Notes: a model not told the origin generated them from the sequence alone. A DNA stretch of 64,000 nt from Micromonospora sp. CCTCC AA 2012012 (GCF_040499845.1 NZ_CP159342.1:3162001-3226000), one strand, 5' to 3'; positions 42,687 through 52,030 are shown, numbered from the stretch's first letter. Program-made: numbers and translations.

Positions 42687-42793
42687 GGCGACCTCCCCGT
42701 GTCGACCTGCCGACAGGCATCTCCTTCGATGCTCTGCCCGACGTGGCGGACAGGCAAGGACCCCGGCCGCGGAATCTCGGGGATCGACGCCGG

Positions 42794-43726
42794 TCAGGTC
42801 AGCGGCTCGACGCCGGGCGGGAGCTGGTCGGTGGCGGTGGCGTCGTGGACGTACTCCAGCAGGATGCGGCGCAGCTCGCGGCCGGCGTGGGTGGGCACGA
42901 CGTCGCGGCGCCGGGCCACCGCGATGGTCCGGCGGACGCCGGGCGGGGCGAGCCGGGTGACCCGGATGCCGGGGCGGCGGGCGACCACGATGCCCGGCAC
43001 CAGGGCGGCGCCGAGGCCCGCCTCGACGAAGCTGAGCACGGCGTCCATCTCGCCGCCGTCCACCGAGAGGGTGGGCTCGAAGCCGGCCTCCCGGCACGCC
43101 TGGAGGGTGGCGTCGCGCAGGTCGTAGCCCTCCCGGAACATCACCAGGGGCTGGTCGCGCAGGTCGGTGATGCGCAGCTCGCCGGTGGCCGAGGCGGCCG
43201 GCAGCGGCTCGACCGAGGCGACCACCAGGCTCTCCCGCAGGATCGGGTCGGCGCGCAGACCGGGGTCGGTGCCCTGGGCGGGCATGATGATCAGCGCCAG
43301 GTCGAGGTCGCCGCGGACCAGGTCACGCACCAGGTCCTGCGAGCCGCCCTCCTCCACCCGCAGGTCGACGGTGGGGTGCGCGTCGCGGAAGCGACGCAGC
43401 ACCGGCGGGGCGAGGGAGGTGGCCAGGCTGGGGGTGGCGCCGAGCCGGACCCGGCCCCGGCGCAGGCCGACGAGTTCCTGGACCTCGCGGGTGGCGGTGT
43501 CCACGTCGGCGAGGATCCGCTTGGCCAGCGGCAGCAGCACCTCACCGGCCGTGGTGAGGGTGATGTTGCCCCTTACCCGCTCGAAGAGCGGGGCCCCGAG
43601 GTCGGCCTCCAGGGCGTGAATTTGCTTACTCAACGAGGGCTGGGTGATGCCCACCAGATCGGCAGCTTGGGTGAAATGTCGTACTTCTGCGACCGCGACG
43701 AAGTACTTCAACTGATGGAGCTGCAT
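42794..43726 (-). CDS. LysR-family transcriptional regulator of the sdh operon (inferred)
   Basis: A 310-aa LysR protein. The winged helix-turn-helix is QLKYFVAVAEVRHFTQAADL with ITQPSLSKQIHALE, followed by a periplasmic-binding-fold effector domain (about 90-295). It is transcribed away from sdhCAB. A perfect palindrome lies just upstream of its start codon, in the shared region, at the place expected for a LysR recognition site. LysR-type regulation of an sdh operon has precedents in actinobacteria. The effector is not known. Confidence 0.88.
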   Translation of the reverse strand: MQLHQLKYFVAVAEVRHFTQAADLVGITQPSLSKQIHALEADLGAPLFERVRGNITLTTAGEVLLPLAKRILADVDTATREVQELVGLRRGRVRLGATPSLATSLAPPVLRRFRDAHPTVDLRVEEGGSQDLVRDLVRGDLDLALIIMPAQGTDPGLRADPILRESLVVASVEPLPAASATGELRITDLRDQPLVMFREGYDLRDATLQACREAGFEPTLSVDGGEMDAVLSFVEAGLGAALVPGIVVARRPGIRVTRLAPPGVRRTIAVARRRDVVPTHAGRELRRILLEYVHDATATDQLPPGVEPLT

Positions 43727-43730
43727 CTCT

Positions 43731-43745
43731 ATAGCCTACGGCTAT
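43731..43745. promoter_or_regulatory. LysR recognition palindrome ATAGCC-TAC-GGCTAT
   Basis: Perfect 6-bp arms around a 3-bp spacer, just 4 bp upstream of the lysR start codon. Relative to the predicted sdh start site (43804) its centre is about -66, where LysR proteins usually bind their recognition site. Confidence 0.8.
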
Positions 43746-43766
43746 CAAGACTGCGAAGTCGATGCA

Positions 43767-43796
43767 TTGGACGCCTGATCGAACTGCTCCTAGCGT
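43767..43796 (+). promoter_or_regulatory. Predicted sdhCAB promoter
   Basis: TTGGAC (43767-43772) and TAGCGT (43791-43796) are separated by 18 bp. The -10 box ends 7 bp before the GTG chosen as the sdhC start, so the transcript may be leaderless. Confidence 0.6.
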
Positions 43797-43803
43797 CGGT
43801 CAT

Positions 43804-44493
43804 GTGGTAATCACGAAAACTCGGTCGCCCATCCGCTCGAACGTCGGCCTCAAGGCCGTCATGGCGGTGACGGGCATTCTCCTGGTGCTCTTCCTCATCG
43901 CGCACATGCTCGGCAACCTGAAGATCTTCACGGGTGCCGAGGCGTTCAACCACTACGCGCACTGGCTGCGCGACCTGGGCACCCCCCTGCTCGCGCCGGG
44001 CTGGTACCTGTGGCTGCAGCGCGGCGTGCTCACCGTGGCGGTGCTCGGCCACATCGCCGCCGCCACCGTGCTGGCGCTGCGCGCCCGGGCCGCCCGCCCC
44101 GTCCAGTACGCCCACCGCAAGAAGGTCCACGGCAGCTACGCGGCCCGGACGATGCGCTGGGGTGGTGTGATCATCCTGCTCTTCGTGATCTACCACATCC
44201 TGGACCTCACCACCGGCACCCTGAACCCGGTCGGCGACTCGGCCCGTCCGCACAGCAACGTGGTGGCCGACTTCGCCCCCGAGCGCTGGTACGTGACGCT
44301 CTTCTACACCCTGGCCGTGGTGGCGCTCGGCTTCCACCTGCGCCACGGCGCCTTCAGCGCGTTCCGCAGCCTCGGTCAGCAGACACCCAAGGGTGAGCGC
44401 CGGGCCCGCAACCTGGCCCTGGTCTTCGCCGTCGTGCTGACCGTCGGCTACCTGGTGGTTCCGTTCGCCGTACTCACCGGATTGGTGTCCTGA
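43804..44493 (+). CDS. sdhC: Succinate dehydrogenase cytochrome b subunit (b558 type)
   Basis: A 229-aa membrane anchor with five predicted helices. This single-subunit, di-haem type (as in Bacillus) usually works with menaquinone. Candidate haem His residues are in [23 protein letters not shown] and GFHLRHG. The N-terminal motif [20 protein letters not shown] is family-typical. The GTG start was preferred over an ATG 42 nt upstream because homologues start near here and a -10 box lies 7 bp upstream, consistent with a leaderless mRNA. sdhA follows after 1 bp. Confidence 0.9.
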   Translation: MVITKTRSPIRSNVGLKAVMAVTGILLVLFLIAHMLGNLKIFTGAEAFNHYAHWLRDLGTPLLAPGWYLWLQRGVLTVAVLGHIAAATVLALRARAARPVQYAHRKKVHGSYAARTMRWGGVIILLFVIYHILDLTTGTLNPVGDSARPHSNVVADFAPERWYVTLFYTLAVVALGFHLRHGAFSAFRSLGQQTPKGERRARNLALVFAVVLTVGYLVVPFAVLTGLVS

Positions 44494-44494
44494 C

Positions 44495-46432
44495 ATGGAT
44501 CTCTTCACCGAGGGCGACCCGATCGCCGACACCAAGGCTCCCGAGGGCCCCGTCGAGAAGCGCTGGGAGACCCGTCGCTTCGAGGCCAAGCTGGTCAACC
44601 CGGCCAACCGGCGGAAGATGACCGTGATCGTGGTGGGCACCGGCCTGGCCGGCGGCTCGGCCGCGGCCACGCTGGCCGAGCAGGGCTACCGGGTCAAGTC
44701 CTACTGCTACCAGGACAGCCCGCGGCGCGCCCACTCGATCGCGGCGCAGGGCGGCATCAACGCCGCCAAGAACTACCGCAACGACGGCGACTCGGTGCAC
44801 CGGCTCTTCTACGACACCGTCAAGGGCGGCGACTTCCGCTCGCGCGAGTCGAACGTGCACCGGCTGGCCGAGGTGTCGGTCAACATCATCGACCAGTGCG
44901 TCGCGCAGGGCGTCCCGTTCGCCCGCGAGTACGGCGGCCTGCTCGACACCCGCTCCTTCGGCGGCGCGCAGGTGCAGCGCACCTTCTACGCCCGGGGCCA
45001 GACGGGCCAGCAGCTGCTGCTCGGCGCGTACCAGGCGCTGGAGCGGCAGATCGGCCTCGGCAACGTGGAGATGAACTCCCGGCACGAGATGCTGGAGCTG
45101 GTGATCGTCGACGGCAGGGCACGCGGCATCGTGGTGCGCGACCTGGTCACCGGCGAGATCAGCACCGAGATGGCCGACGCCGTGGTGCTCGCCTCCGGCG
45201 GCTACGGCAACGTCTTCTATCTCTCCACCAACGCCAAGGGCTGCAACGTCACCGCCACCTGGCGGGCGCACCGCAAGGGCGCGTACTTCGCCAACCCGTG
45301 CTACACGCAGATCCACCCGACCTGCATCCCGGTCTCCGGCGACCACCAGTCGAAGCTGACCCTGATGAGCGAGTCGCTGCGCAACGACGGCCGGGTCTGG
45401 GTGCCGAAGGCCGCCGGTGACGACCGCAGCCCGAAGGACATCCCCGAGGACGAGCGGGACTACTACCTGGAGCGGATCTACCCCTCCTTCGGCAACCTGG
45501 TCCCCCGGGACATCGCCTCCCGCGCCGCGAAGAACGTCTGCGACGAGGGGCGGGGCGTCGGCCCGACCAAGCTCGGCGTCTATCTCGACTTCGCCGACGC
45601 GATCAACCGGCTCGGCCGCAAGGCCATCGAGGCCAAGTACGGCAACCTCTTCGAGATGTACGAGCGGATCACCGGCGAGGACCCGTACGAGGTCCCGATG
45701 CGGATCTATCCCGCCGTGCACTACACGATGGGTGGCCTCTGGGTCGACTACGACCTCCAGTCCACCATCCCGGGTCTCTTCGTGATCGGTGAGGCCAACT
45801 TCTCCGACCACGGGGCGAACCGGCTCGGCGCCTCGGCGCTGATGCAGGGCCTGGCCGACGGCTACTTCGTGCTGCCGACCACCATCGCCAACTACCTGGC
45901 CACCGGCCCGCTCGACAAGGTCGACGCCAGCCACCCCGAGGCGGTCGCGGCCCGCGCGGACGTCGAGGACCGGATCTCCCGGCTGCTGGCCGTCAACGGC
46001 GACCGGACCGTGGACTCGTTCCACCGGGAGCTGGGCCAGATCATGTGGGAGCACTGCGGCATGGAGCGCAGTGACGCCGGGCTGCGCAAGGCGATCGCCG
46101 AGATCCGGGCGCTGCGCGAGCAGTTCTGGCAGCGGGTCCGGGTGCCGGGCGACGGCGAGGGGCTCAACCAGTCGCTGGAGAAGGCCGGCCGGGTGGCCGA
46201 CTTCTTCGAGCTGGCCGAGCTGATGTGCGTCGACGCCCTGCACCGCGAGGAGTCCTGCGGCGGTCACTTCCGGGCCGAGCACCAGACCCCGGACGGCGAG
46301 GCGCAGCGCGACGACGACCGGTTCGCGTACGTGGCGGCCTGGGAGTACACCGGCACCGGTGAGCCGGCCGTGCTGCACAAGGAAGACCTGAAGTTCGAAT
46401 ACGTCCACCCCACGCAGCGGAGCTACAAGTGA
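44495..46432 (+). CDS. sdhA: Succinate dehydrogenase flavoprotein subunit
   Basis: A 645-aa flavoprotein that oxidises succinate to fumarate. The FAD Rossmann motif is [19 protein letters not shown] near residue 46, and the covalent FAD His is in [18 protein letters not shown]. The substrate-binding segment [11 protein letters not shown] is near 270. The C-terminal region contains [15 protein letters not shown]. Its length and sequence are of the long menaquinone-linked (SdhA/FrdA hybrid) type that goes with a one-piece b558 anchor. It overlaps sdhB in a GTGA pattern. Confidence 0.95.
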   Translation: MDLFTEGDPIADTKAPEGPVEKRWETRRFEAKLVNPANRRKMTVIVVGTGLAGGSAAATLAEQGYRVKSYCYQDSPRRAHSIAAQGGINAAKNYRNDGDSVHRLFYDTVKGGDFRSRESNVHRLAEVSVNIIDQCVAQGVPFAREYGGLLDTRSFGGAQVQRTFYARGQTGQQLLLGAYQALERQIGLGNVEMNSRHEMLELVIVDGRARGIVVRDLVTGEISTEMADAVVLASGGYGNVFYLSTNAKGCNVTATWRAHRKGAYFANPCYTQIHPTCIPVSGDHQSKLTLMSESLRNDGRVWVPKAAGDDRSPKDIPEDERDYYLERIYPSFGNLVPRDIASRAAKNVCDEGRGVGPTKLGVYLDFADAINRLGRKAIEAKYGNLFEMYERITGEDPYEVPMRIYPAVHYTMGGLWVDYDLQSTIPGLFVIGEANFSDHGANRLGASALMQGLADGYFVLPTTIANYLATGPLDKVDASHPEAVAARADVEDRISRLLAVNGDRTVDSFHRELGQIMWEHCGMERSDAGLRKAIAEIRALREQFWQRVRVPGDGEGLNQSLEKAGRVADFFELAELMCVDALHREESCGGHFRAEHQTPDGEAQRDDDRFAYVAAWEYTGTGEPAVLHKEDLKFEYVHPTQRSYK

Positions 46433-47190
46433 ACCTGACCCTGCGCATCTGGCGCCAGTCCGGCCCCGAGGACAAGGGTCGGATGGTGACGTACCCGGTC
46501 GAGGACATCTCCCCGGACATGTCGTTCCTGGAGATGCTCGACGTGCTCAACGAGCGGTTGATCCTCGCCGGCGAGGAGCCGGTGGCGTTCGACCACGACT
46601 GCCGCGAGGGCATCTGCGGCATGTGCGGCCTGATGATCAACGGCGACGCGCACGGGCCGCAGCGCGGCACCACCGCGTGCCAGCTGCACATGCGGCAGTT
46701 CCGCGACGGCGAGACGATCGACATCGAGCCCTGGCGGGCCCGCGCCTTCCCGGTCATCAAGGACCTGGTGGTCAACCGGAACGCCTTCGACAAGATCATC
46801 GCCGCGGGTGGCTACATCACCGCGCCGACCGGCAGCGCCCCCGAGGCGCACTCCACCCCGGTGGCCAAGGCCGACGCGGACGCCGCCTTCTCCTCCGCCG
46901 CCTGCATCGGCTGCGGCGCCTGCGTGGCGGCCTGCCCGAACGGCTCCGGCATGCTCTTCACCGCCGCCAAGGTCACCCAGCTCTCGCTGCTGCCGCAGGG
47001 CCAGCCGGAGCGGTACACCCGGGTGGTCGGCATGGTCGACGCGCACGACGAGGCCGGCTTCGGCGGCTGCACCAATGCCGGCGAGTGCACCGCGGTCTGC
47101 CCGAAGGGCATCCCGCTGAACACCATCGGACGGCTCAACCGCGACTACCTCGCGGCCACGTCCAAGCGCGCCGGCACCCCGGGCGCCTGA
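46429..47190 (+). CDS. sdhB: Succinate dehydrogenase iron-sulfur subunit
   Basis: A 253-aa electron-transfer subunit. The [2Fe-2S] ligands are in [11 protein letters not shown] plus a later Cys (TTACQL). The [4Fe-4S] ligands are in [12 protein letters not shown], and the [3Fe-4S] cluster ligands in [17 protein letters not shown]. It links the flavoprotein to the membrane subunit. GTG start, translationally coupled to sdhA. A strong hairpin terminator follows 14 bp after the stop codon. Confidence 0.95.
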   Translation: MNLTLRIWRQSGPEDKGRMVTYPVEDISPDMSFLEMLDVLNERLILAGEEPVAFDHDCREGICGMCGLMINGDAHGPQRGTTACQLHMRQFRDGETIDIEPWRARAFPVIKDLVVNRNAFDKIIAAGGYITAPTGSAPEAHSTPVAKADADAAFSSAACIGCGACVAACPNGSGMLFTAAKVTQLSLLPQGQPERYTRVVGMVDAHDEAGFGGCTNAGECTAVCPKGIPLNTIGRLNRDYLAATSKRAGTPGA

Positions 47191-47204
47191 TCCGACCGTC
47201 CCAC

Positions 47205-47237
47205 CGACCGCCGCGCCCTTCCGGGGCGCGGCGGTCG
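47205..47237 (+). terminator. Hairpin terminator of the sdhCAB operon
   Basis: Perfect 14-bp stem (47205-47218 with 47224-47237) and TTCCG loop, starting 14 bp after the sdhB stop. A short TTT follows a few bases later. Confidence 0.8.
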
Positions 47238-47309
47238 CCGTTTCCGGGTCGCCTCGGTCGATCTCGCCTGACTTCGGTGGTCCGCTTCGGCTTCGGGGCG
47301 GTTGCGGTG

Positions 47310-47385
47310 GGGGCTGGGGGCGACCGTGCCCGGCTCCGGGCGGTCAGGCTTGATCCCTGCGCCGGGCACGGTCGCCCCCAGCCTC
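47310..47385. repeat. Long inverted repeat, 22 perfect base pairs and more
   Basis: Positions 47313-47334 are the exact reverse complement of 47361-47382. The pairing extends outward by another 2-3 pairs including a G-T wobble. The loop is 26 nt. The arm begins GCTGGGGGCGACCGTGCCCG. It is far longer than a terminator requires. Confidence 0.85.
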
Positions 47386-47524
47386 GTCGCGCGTCCGGTC
47401 CGCCCGCGCCCGTCCGGCCGTCGTCACCCGGACACCCCACCTTGGCGTACGACCGACGCCGTCTCCCCGGATCTTGGACGCTTGTCGGCCGCTGCGAACG
47501 GCACCGGTGGAGGATCCGGGTACG

Positions 47525-47565
47525 CCGCTGGCCGGCACCCCGGGGTTCGGGGTGCCGGCCAGCGG
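47525..47565 (-). terminator. 17-bp hairpin after the second lysozyme-like gene
   Basis: Positions 47525-47541 pair perfectly with 47549-47565 around a 7-nt loop, 14 bp past the leftward gene's stop. No U-tract, so a hairpin-only terminator is assumed. Confidence 0.75.
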
Positions 47566-47578
47566 TTGTTGCTGGTGG

Positions 47579-48169
47579 TCAGCTGTTCCAGTGCTGGGCG
47601 ACGAGGTCGGCGGCCTGCTGCTCCCACTGCGCGTACGCGTCGGGGTACGCCGACACCTGCACGGTCTGGGCGGCCTCGGTCAGCGGCATGTCCTGCCAGC
47701 CGTCGACCTGCTTCAGACCCTTCTCGAACGCCAGGGTCGCGTACTCGGGGTCGGTGATCTGCTCCGGCGTACCCCAACCACTGGACGGGCGCTGCTGGAA
47801 CAGGCCCAGCGAGTCGTGGTCGTTCTTGTCGCCCAGGTGGCCCAGGTTCTCCAGCTTCGACTCCTGCAGGCTCGTGGCGATCGAGATGACCGCGGCCCGC
47901 TCGGGCAGGCCGGCCTTCTTCGTGGCGGCGATGATCGCCTTCACGTTGGCGGTCTGCTCGTCGTTCAGGTCGATGCGCGACTGCTTGCCCTGCACGCCGT
48001 GCGGGATCAGCTTCGACGTGTCGGGCTTGTCGGCCTGCGCCGCGACCGCGACGGGCTTGCCGGAGGTGACCGGGGTGTCGGCGTGGGCGGCGATCGGACC
48101 GGCGAACACACCACCGGTGAAAGCCAGACCAGCAACACCGAGAACGCTCTTACGCAGCATCGTGTTCAT
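47579..48169 (-). CDS. Secreted lysozyme-like protein
   Basis: A 196-aa exported protein. The signal peptide is about residues 1-32 (LRKSVLGVAGLAFTGGVFAG, then AHAD). The C-terminal domain has ISIATSLQESKLENLGHLG with a candidate catalytic Glu, then HDSLGLFQQRPSSGWG. It shares the QQRPSSGWG core and the DAYAQ C-terminal region with the protein encoded at 19 kb. It probably hydrolyses or binds peptidoglycan. The ATG used has only a weak ribosome site (GGAG at 12 nt), and an ATG 15 nt upstream is possible. Confidence 0.8.
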   Translation of the reverse strand: MNTMLRKSVLGVAGLAFTGGVFAGPIAAHADTPVTSGKPVAVAAQADKPDTSKLIPHGVQGKQSRIDLNDEQTANVKAIIAATKKAGLPERAAVISIATSLQESKLENLGHLGDKNDHDSLGLFQQRPSSGWGTPEQITDPEYATLAFEKGLKQVDGWQDMPLTEAAQTVQVSAYPDAYAQWEQQAADLVAQHWNS

Positions 48170-48648
48170 GAGAGGTAGCTCCATTCGGGGGTCGGCGCCT
48201 CCATGGGGGTGGAGACGCAAGCACCGTCAGGCGCTCTACACGCAAAGGGGGAAAGTCTTCGACCGGCTGGCTCGCGGGGCGGGGGCCTCTTCGCGGCGCC
48301 GGGACCATGTGTAACGACCGGCCACCCACCGTCATTCCCGGGGGCCGTTCACCAGCCCGTCGTGCGGGCCGGGCTGCTCGGTCGTACGGAGACTGTAACG
48401 ACCCGGCCCCCGCCGCGATTCCGGGCCGGGGATGGCTCGGGTCACCGGCGGAACCGGACATTCGGCGCAGGTGGGCAGGGCGTCGGCGGTCGGATCGGGC
48501 ATCGGGGACGGGTCCGGCGTCGGGGTCGGTCGGGAGGCGCCGCGACGGTGTGCCCGGGCGTGTCCACTACCGCGTGGGTCGCCCGGTTCAAGCGGACCAG
48601 CGCGGGTAGCAGTCCGGTGGACGGTACCGACGGAGGGGACATTCGGGC
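48170..48648. other. 479-bp divergent intergenic region
   Basis: No gene is supported. It must hold promoters for the leftward lysozyme-like gene and the rightward dehydrogenase. TGTAACGACC occurs twice (48310-48319 and 48394-48403) in direct orientation and could be a response-regulator site. Short inverted repeats flank the region near the leftward gene, but no known riboswitch was recognised. Confidence 0.55.
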
Positions 48649-49833
48649 ATGAAGGCACTGACCTGGCAAGGCAAGCGTGACGTGCGGGTGGAGGACGTCC
48701 CGGACCCCCGCATCGAGGAACCCACCGACGCCATCGTACGGATCACCTCGACCGCGATCTGCGGCTCCGACCTGCACCTCTACGAGGTGCTCGGCCCGTA
48801 CCTGAAGGCGGGCGACGTGCTCGGGCACGAGCCGATGGGCATCGTCGAGGAGGTCGGCCCGGGGGTGACCCGGCTGAAGAAGGGCGACCGGGTGGTCGTC
48901 CCGTTCAACATCTCCTGCGGGCACTGCTGGATGTGCGAGCGGCAGCTCTACGCCCAGTGCGAGACCACCCAGGTGACCGCGCAGGGCAAGGGCGCCGCGC
49001 TGTTCGGCTACACCTCGCTCTACGGCTCGGTCCCGGGCGGCCAGGCCGAGTACCTGCGTGTCCCGCAGGCCCAGTTCGGCCCGATCAAGATCCCGGAGAC
49101 CGGCCCGGACGAGCGCTGGCTCTACCTCTCCGACATCCTGCCGACCGCCTGGCAGGCGGTGAAGTACGCGGACACCCCGCGCGGTGGCACCCTGGCCGTC
49201 TTCGGGCTCGGCCCGGTGGGGCAGCTCTGCGCGCGAATCGGCCGGCACCTCGGCGCCGACCGGGTGATCGGGCTGGACCTGGTGCCGGAGCGGCTGGACA
49301 TGGCCCGTCGGCACGGCATCGAGGTGCTCGACGTCTCGGCGCTGGACGACGTGCCGGGCGCGCTGATCGACCTGGTCGACGGGCGTGGGCCGGACGCGGT
49401 GATCGACGCGGTCGGGATGGAGGCGCACGGCGCGCCGCTGGGCAAGTTCGCGCAGACCGCCGCCGGGCTGCTGCCGGACAAGCTGGCCCAGACGATGACC
49501 GACAAGGTCGGCGTGGACCGACTGGTCGTGCTGCACGCCGCGCTGAAGGCGGTCCGTCGGGGCGGCACGGTCTCCATCTCCGGCGTGTACGGCGGCGAGC
49601 AGGACCCGATGCCGCTGATGGAGATGTTCGACCGGGGCATCCAGCTGCGGATGGGGCAGTGCCACGTGAAGCGCTGGGTCGACGAGATCATCCCGCTGCT
49701 CTCCGGCGACGACGACCCGCTGGGCGTGGAGGACCTGCGTACCCACCGGCTGCCGCTGGCGCAGGCGCCGCAGGCGTACGAGATGTTCCAGAAGAAGGAG
49801 GACGGCTGCGTCAAGGTCGTGCTCGCGCCGTGA
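48649..49833 (+). CDS. Zinc-dependent alcohol dehydrogenase, formaldehyde-dehydrogenase-like
   Basis: A 394-aa medium-chain dehydrogenase. Catalytic zinc ligands are in CGSDLHLYE and GHEPMG. The structural zinc Cys cluster is CGHCWMCERQLYAQC. The NAD-binding Rossmann motif is VFGLGPVGQLCARIG near residue 185. The long insert (LGKFAQTAAGLLPDKLAQTM) is like the glutathione-independent formaldehyde dehydrogenase-like subgroup. Substrate is unproven. It overlaps the SDR gene in a GTGA pattern, so both products are probably made together. Confidence 0.88.
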   Translation: MKALTWQGKRDVRVEDVPDPRIEEPTDAIVRITSTAICGSDLHLYEVLGPYLKAGDVLGHEPMGIVEEVGPGVTRLKKGDRVVVPFNISCGHCWMCERQLYAQCETTQVTAQGKGAALFGYTSLYGSVPGGQAEYLRVPQAQFGPIKIPETGPDERWLYLSDILPTAWQAVKYADTPRGGTLAVFGLGPVGQLCARIGRHLGADRVIGLDLVPERLDMARRHGIEVLDVSALDDVPGALIDLVDGRGPDAVIDAVGMEAHGAPLGKFAQTAAGLLPDKLAQTMTDKVGVDRLVVLHAALKAVRRGGTVSISGVYGGEQDPMPLMEMFDRGIQLRMGQCHVKRWVDEIIPLLSGDDDPLGVEDLRTHRLPLAQAPQAYEMFQKKEDGCVKVVLAP

Positions 49834-50777
49834 CCCGGACGGTCGTGATCACCGGCGCGACCAGCGGGATCGGCCGGGCGGCGGCCCGGGAGTTCGCCGG
49901 GCGCGGGGACCGTCTGGTCCTCGCCGCCCGCTCCCCGGCCACCCTCGCCGACGTACGCCGGGAGTGCGCCGACGCCGGGGCCGCCGAGGTACGCGAGGTG
50001 CCCACCGACGTCACCGTGGCCGGCGACCTCGACGCCCTGGCGGAGACGGCGGTACGGGAGTTCGGGCGGATCGACGTCTGGGTGCACACCGCCGCGGTGA
50101 TGGCGTACGGGCGCTTCGAGGAGATCCCGGCGGAGGTCTTCGACCAGGTGGTCCGGACCGACCTGCTGGGCTCCGCCGCCGTGGCGCGGGTGGCGTTGCG
50201 GCACTTCAAGCGGGCCGGTGGAGGCACCCTGATCCTCACCGGCTCGGTGCTCGGACACATCACCGCGCCGTACATGAGCGGCTATGTGACCAGCAAGTGG
50301 GGCCTGCACGGACTGACCCGGGCCCTCCAGCAGGAGTCCCGGGACCTGCCGGGGGTGAACATCTGCCTGATCACCCCCGGCAGCGTGGACACCCCGGTCT
50401 ACCAGCAGGCGGCGAACTACCTGGGCCGGGTCGGCCGGCCGCCGCTGCCGATCACCACCCCCGAACGGGTGGGCCGGGCGATCGCGCACTGCGCCGACAA
50501 GCCCCGCCGCGAGACCTCGGTGGGCCGGGTCAACCTCCTCATGCGCGTCGGCTTCACCGCGTTGCCGGTCGTCTACGACGTGCTGGTCGGACCGCTGATG
50601 CGGCTCGGTGGGCTGAGCCACCGGCCGGTCGACCCGCACGACGGGGTCGTCTTCGCGCCGAACCCCGACGGGGAGGCGGTCCGGGGCGGCTGGCTGCCCG
50701 ACGTGTCGCGGGTGGTCCGGTCGGTGGGCGGGGCCACCTCGACGGTCGGCGCGGCGGTGCTGCGCCGGCTGCGCTGA
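49830..50777 (+). CDS. Short-chain dehydrogenase/reductase
   Basis: A 315-aa SDR. The cofactor motif is ITGATSGIGRAA near residue 7-18, the catalytic Ser in LTGSVLGH and the Tyr/Lys pair in SGYVTSKWG. The C-terminal extension after about residue 235 contains a hydrophobic segment (VGFTALPVVYDVLVGPLMRL), possibly membrane-associated. GTG start, coupled to the upstream alcohol dehydrogenase. The pair may handle an alcohol/aldehyde or a lipid intermediate, which is a guess. Confidence 0.88.
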   Translation: MTRTVVITGATSGIGRAAAREFAGRGDRLVLAARSPATLADVRRECADAGAAEVREVPTDVTVAGDLDALAETAVREFGRIDVWVHTAAVMAYGRFEEIPAEVFDQVVRTDLLGSAAVARVALRHFKRAGGGTLILTGSVLGHITAPYMSGYVTSKWGLHGLTRALQQESRDLPGVNICLITPGSVDTPVYQQAANYLGRVGRPPLPITTPERVGRAIAHCADKPRRETSVGRVNLLMRVGFTALPVVYDVLVGPLMRLGGLSHRPVDPHDGVVFAPNPDGEAVRGGWLPDVSRVVRSVGGATSTVGAAVLRRLR

Positions 50778-50842
50778 GGGCGTAAACGCACGGGCGTCCG
50801 GGTGGCTACCGTGTACTGCGGGACACGGCGGAGGGGAAGACG

Positions 50843-51985
50843 ATGGGCGCAGCGGAGGACGAGGCGGTCGAGCGGGCGGCCGGGCGGGGGCTGTGGCGGG
50901 CCGCCGGGGTGGCGGCGCTGGCCGGGCTCGCCTGGGTCGGTCGGGACGTGCCGGCGCAGCTCGGCGGCCGGCTCACCGGGGCCCGGGCGGAACGGGCGGC
51001 ACGCTCGCCGCAGTTCCGCGACGGCACGTTCCACAACCGGGGCAGCAGCCGCAGCATGGCCGGCGCACCGGACCGGAACCTGCTTAGGGAGCTGGTGTTC
51101 GGCAAGCAGAAGCGCCGGCCGACCGCCTCCGTCCCGCTGCTGCGCCCGACCGAGGTGCCGGCGGGCGATGCCGAGCGGGAGCTGAACGTGGTCTGGTACG
51201 GCCACGCCTCCACGCTGATCGAGATCGAGGGGCACCGGGTGCTGGTCGACCCGGTGTGGAGCGACCGCTGCTCCCCGTCGGCGCTGGTCGGCCCGCGACG
51301 CATCCACGAGCCGCCGGTACGCCTCGACGAGCTGCCGGCGGTGGACGCCATCCTGATCTCCCACGACCACTACGACCACCTGGACCTGGAGACGGTACGC
51401 GGGCTGCTCGCCCACCAGTCCGCCCCGTTCCTGGTGCCGCTGGGCGTCGGCGCGCACCTGGACCGGTGGGGCGTGCCGGCGGAGCGGATCGTGGAGCTGG
51501 ACTGGTCGGAGAGCCACGAGCTGGGTGGGCTGACGATCACCGCCACCCCGGCCCAGCACTTCTCCGGGCGCGGGCTGCGCCGCGACGGCACGCTGTGGAG
51601 TTCCTGGGTGGTGGCCGGCGCGCACCGGAAGGTCTTCTACACCGGTGACTCCGGCTACTTCGACGGCTATGCCGCGATCGGCGCCGAGCACGGGCCGTTC
51701 GACGTCACGCTGATGCAGATCGGGGCGTACGACCGGGCCTGGCCGAGCATCCACATGTTCCCGGAGGAGGCGGTCGCCGCCCACCTCGACCTGCGCGGCG
51801 GGCTCTTCGTCCCGGTGCACTGGGCGACGTTCAACCTGGCCCTGCACGACTGGTCGGAGCCGGTGGACCGGCTCTGGGCCGAGGCGAAGGCCCGGGACGT
51901 GCGGCTGGCGGTGCCGCGCCCCGGCGAGCGGGTCGTGGTGGACGACCCGCCGGCTGTCGACGGCTGGTGGCAGGCGGTCGCCTGA
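50843..51985 (+). CDS. Metallo-beta-lactamase-fold hydrolase, UlaG/NAPE-PLD-like
   Basis: A 380-aa protein. The N-terminus contains one hydrophobic segment (about 17-32) that could anchor it. The metal-binding motif is LISHDHYDHLDLE (H-x-H-x-D-H) near residue 173. Other metal His/Asp are in ATPAQHFSGRG, YTGDSGYFDG and PVHWATFN. The WYGHASTLIEIEG strand and the RD-x-x-F-x-N-R motif (FRDGTFHNRG) are as in bacterial NAPE-PLD-like proteins. It may cleave a phosphodiester lipid. It converges with the dGTPase gene across a terminator hairpin. Confidence 0.88.
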   Translation: MGAAEDEAVERAAGRGLWRAAGVAALAGLAWVGRDVPAQLGGRLTGARAERAARSPQFRDGTFHNRGSSRSMAGAPDRNLLRELVFGKQKRRPTASVPLLRPTEVPAGDAERELNVVWYGHASTLIEIEGHRVLVDPVWSDRCSPSALVGPRRIHEPPVRLDELPAVDAILISHDHYDHLDLETVRGLLAHQSAPFLVPLGVGAHLDRWGVPAERIVELDWSESHELGGLTITATPAQHFSGRGLRRDGTLWSSWVVAGAHRKVFYTGDSGYFDGYAAIGAEHGPFDVTLMQIGAYDRAWPSIHMFPEEAVAAHLDLRGGLFVPVHWATFNLALHDWSEPVDRLWAEAKARDVRLAVPRPGERVVVDDPPAVDGWWQAVA

Positions 51986-51992
51986 GGTGTGC

Positions 51993-52023
51993 CGCGGTGC
52001 CGGCGCGTCGCGCCGGCACCGCG
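51993..52023. terminator. Bidirectional terminator hairpin
   Basis: Perfect 14-bp stem (51993-52006 with 52010-52023) and a GTC loop, between the convergent metallo-hydrolase and dGTPase genes. Confidence 0.8.
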
Positions 52024-52030
52024 CGCGGGC

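Larger units (their letters stand above)
47238..47578. other. 341-bp convergent intergenic region with two long hairpins
   Basis: No gene is supported here; open frames on both strands are low-complexity. It holds a very long inverted repeat (47310-47385) and a 17-bp terminator-like hairpin (47525-47565) that serves the leftward lysozyme-like gene. Confidence 0.7.

Noticed and set aside
48170..48340. c-di-AMP (ydaO) riboswitch in the leader of the second lysozyme-like gene
   Set aside because: Related wall-hydrolase genes carry it, and the leader has G-rich and C-rich segments, but the conserved core motifs could not be found here.
48560..48640. A GGTTCAA motif in 48560-48640 that resembles a tRNA T-loop
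   Set aside because: No acceptor, D or anticodon stems could be folded around it, and no 3' pairing was found.
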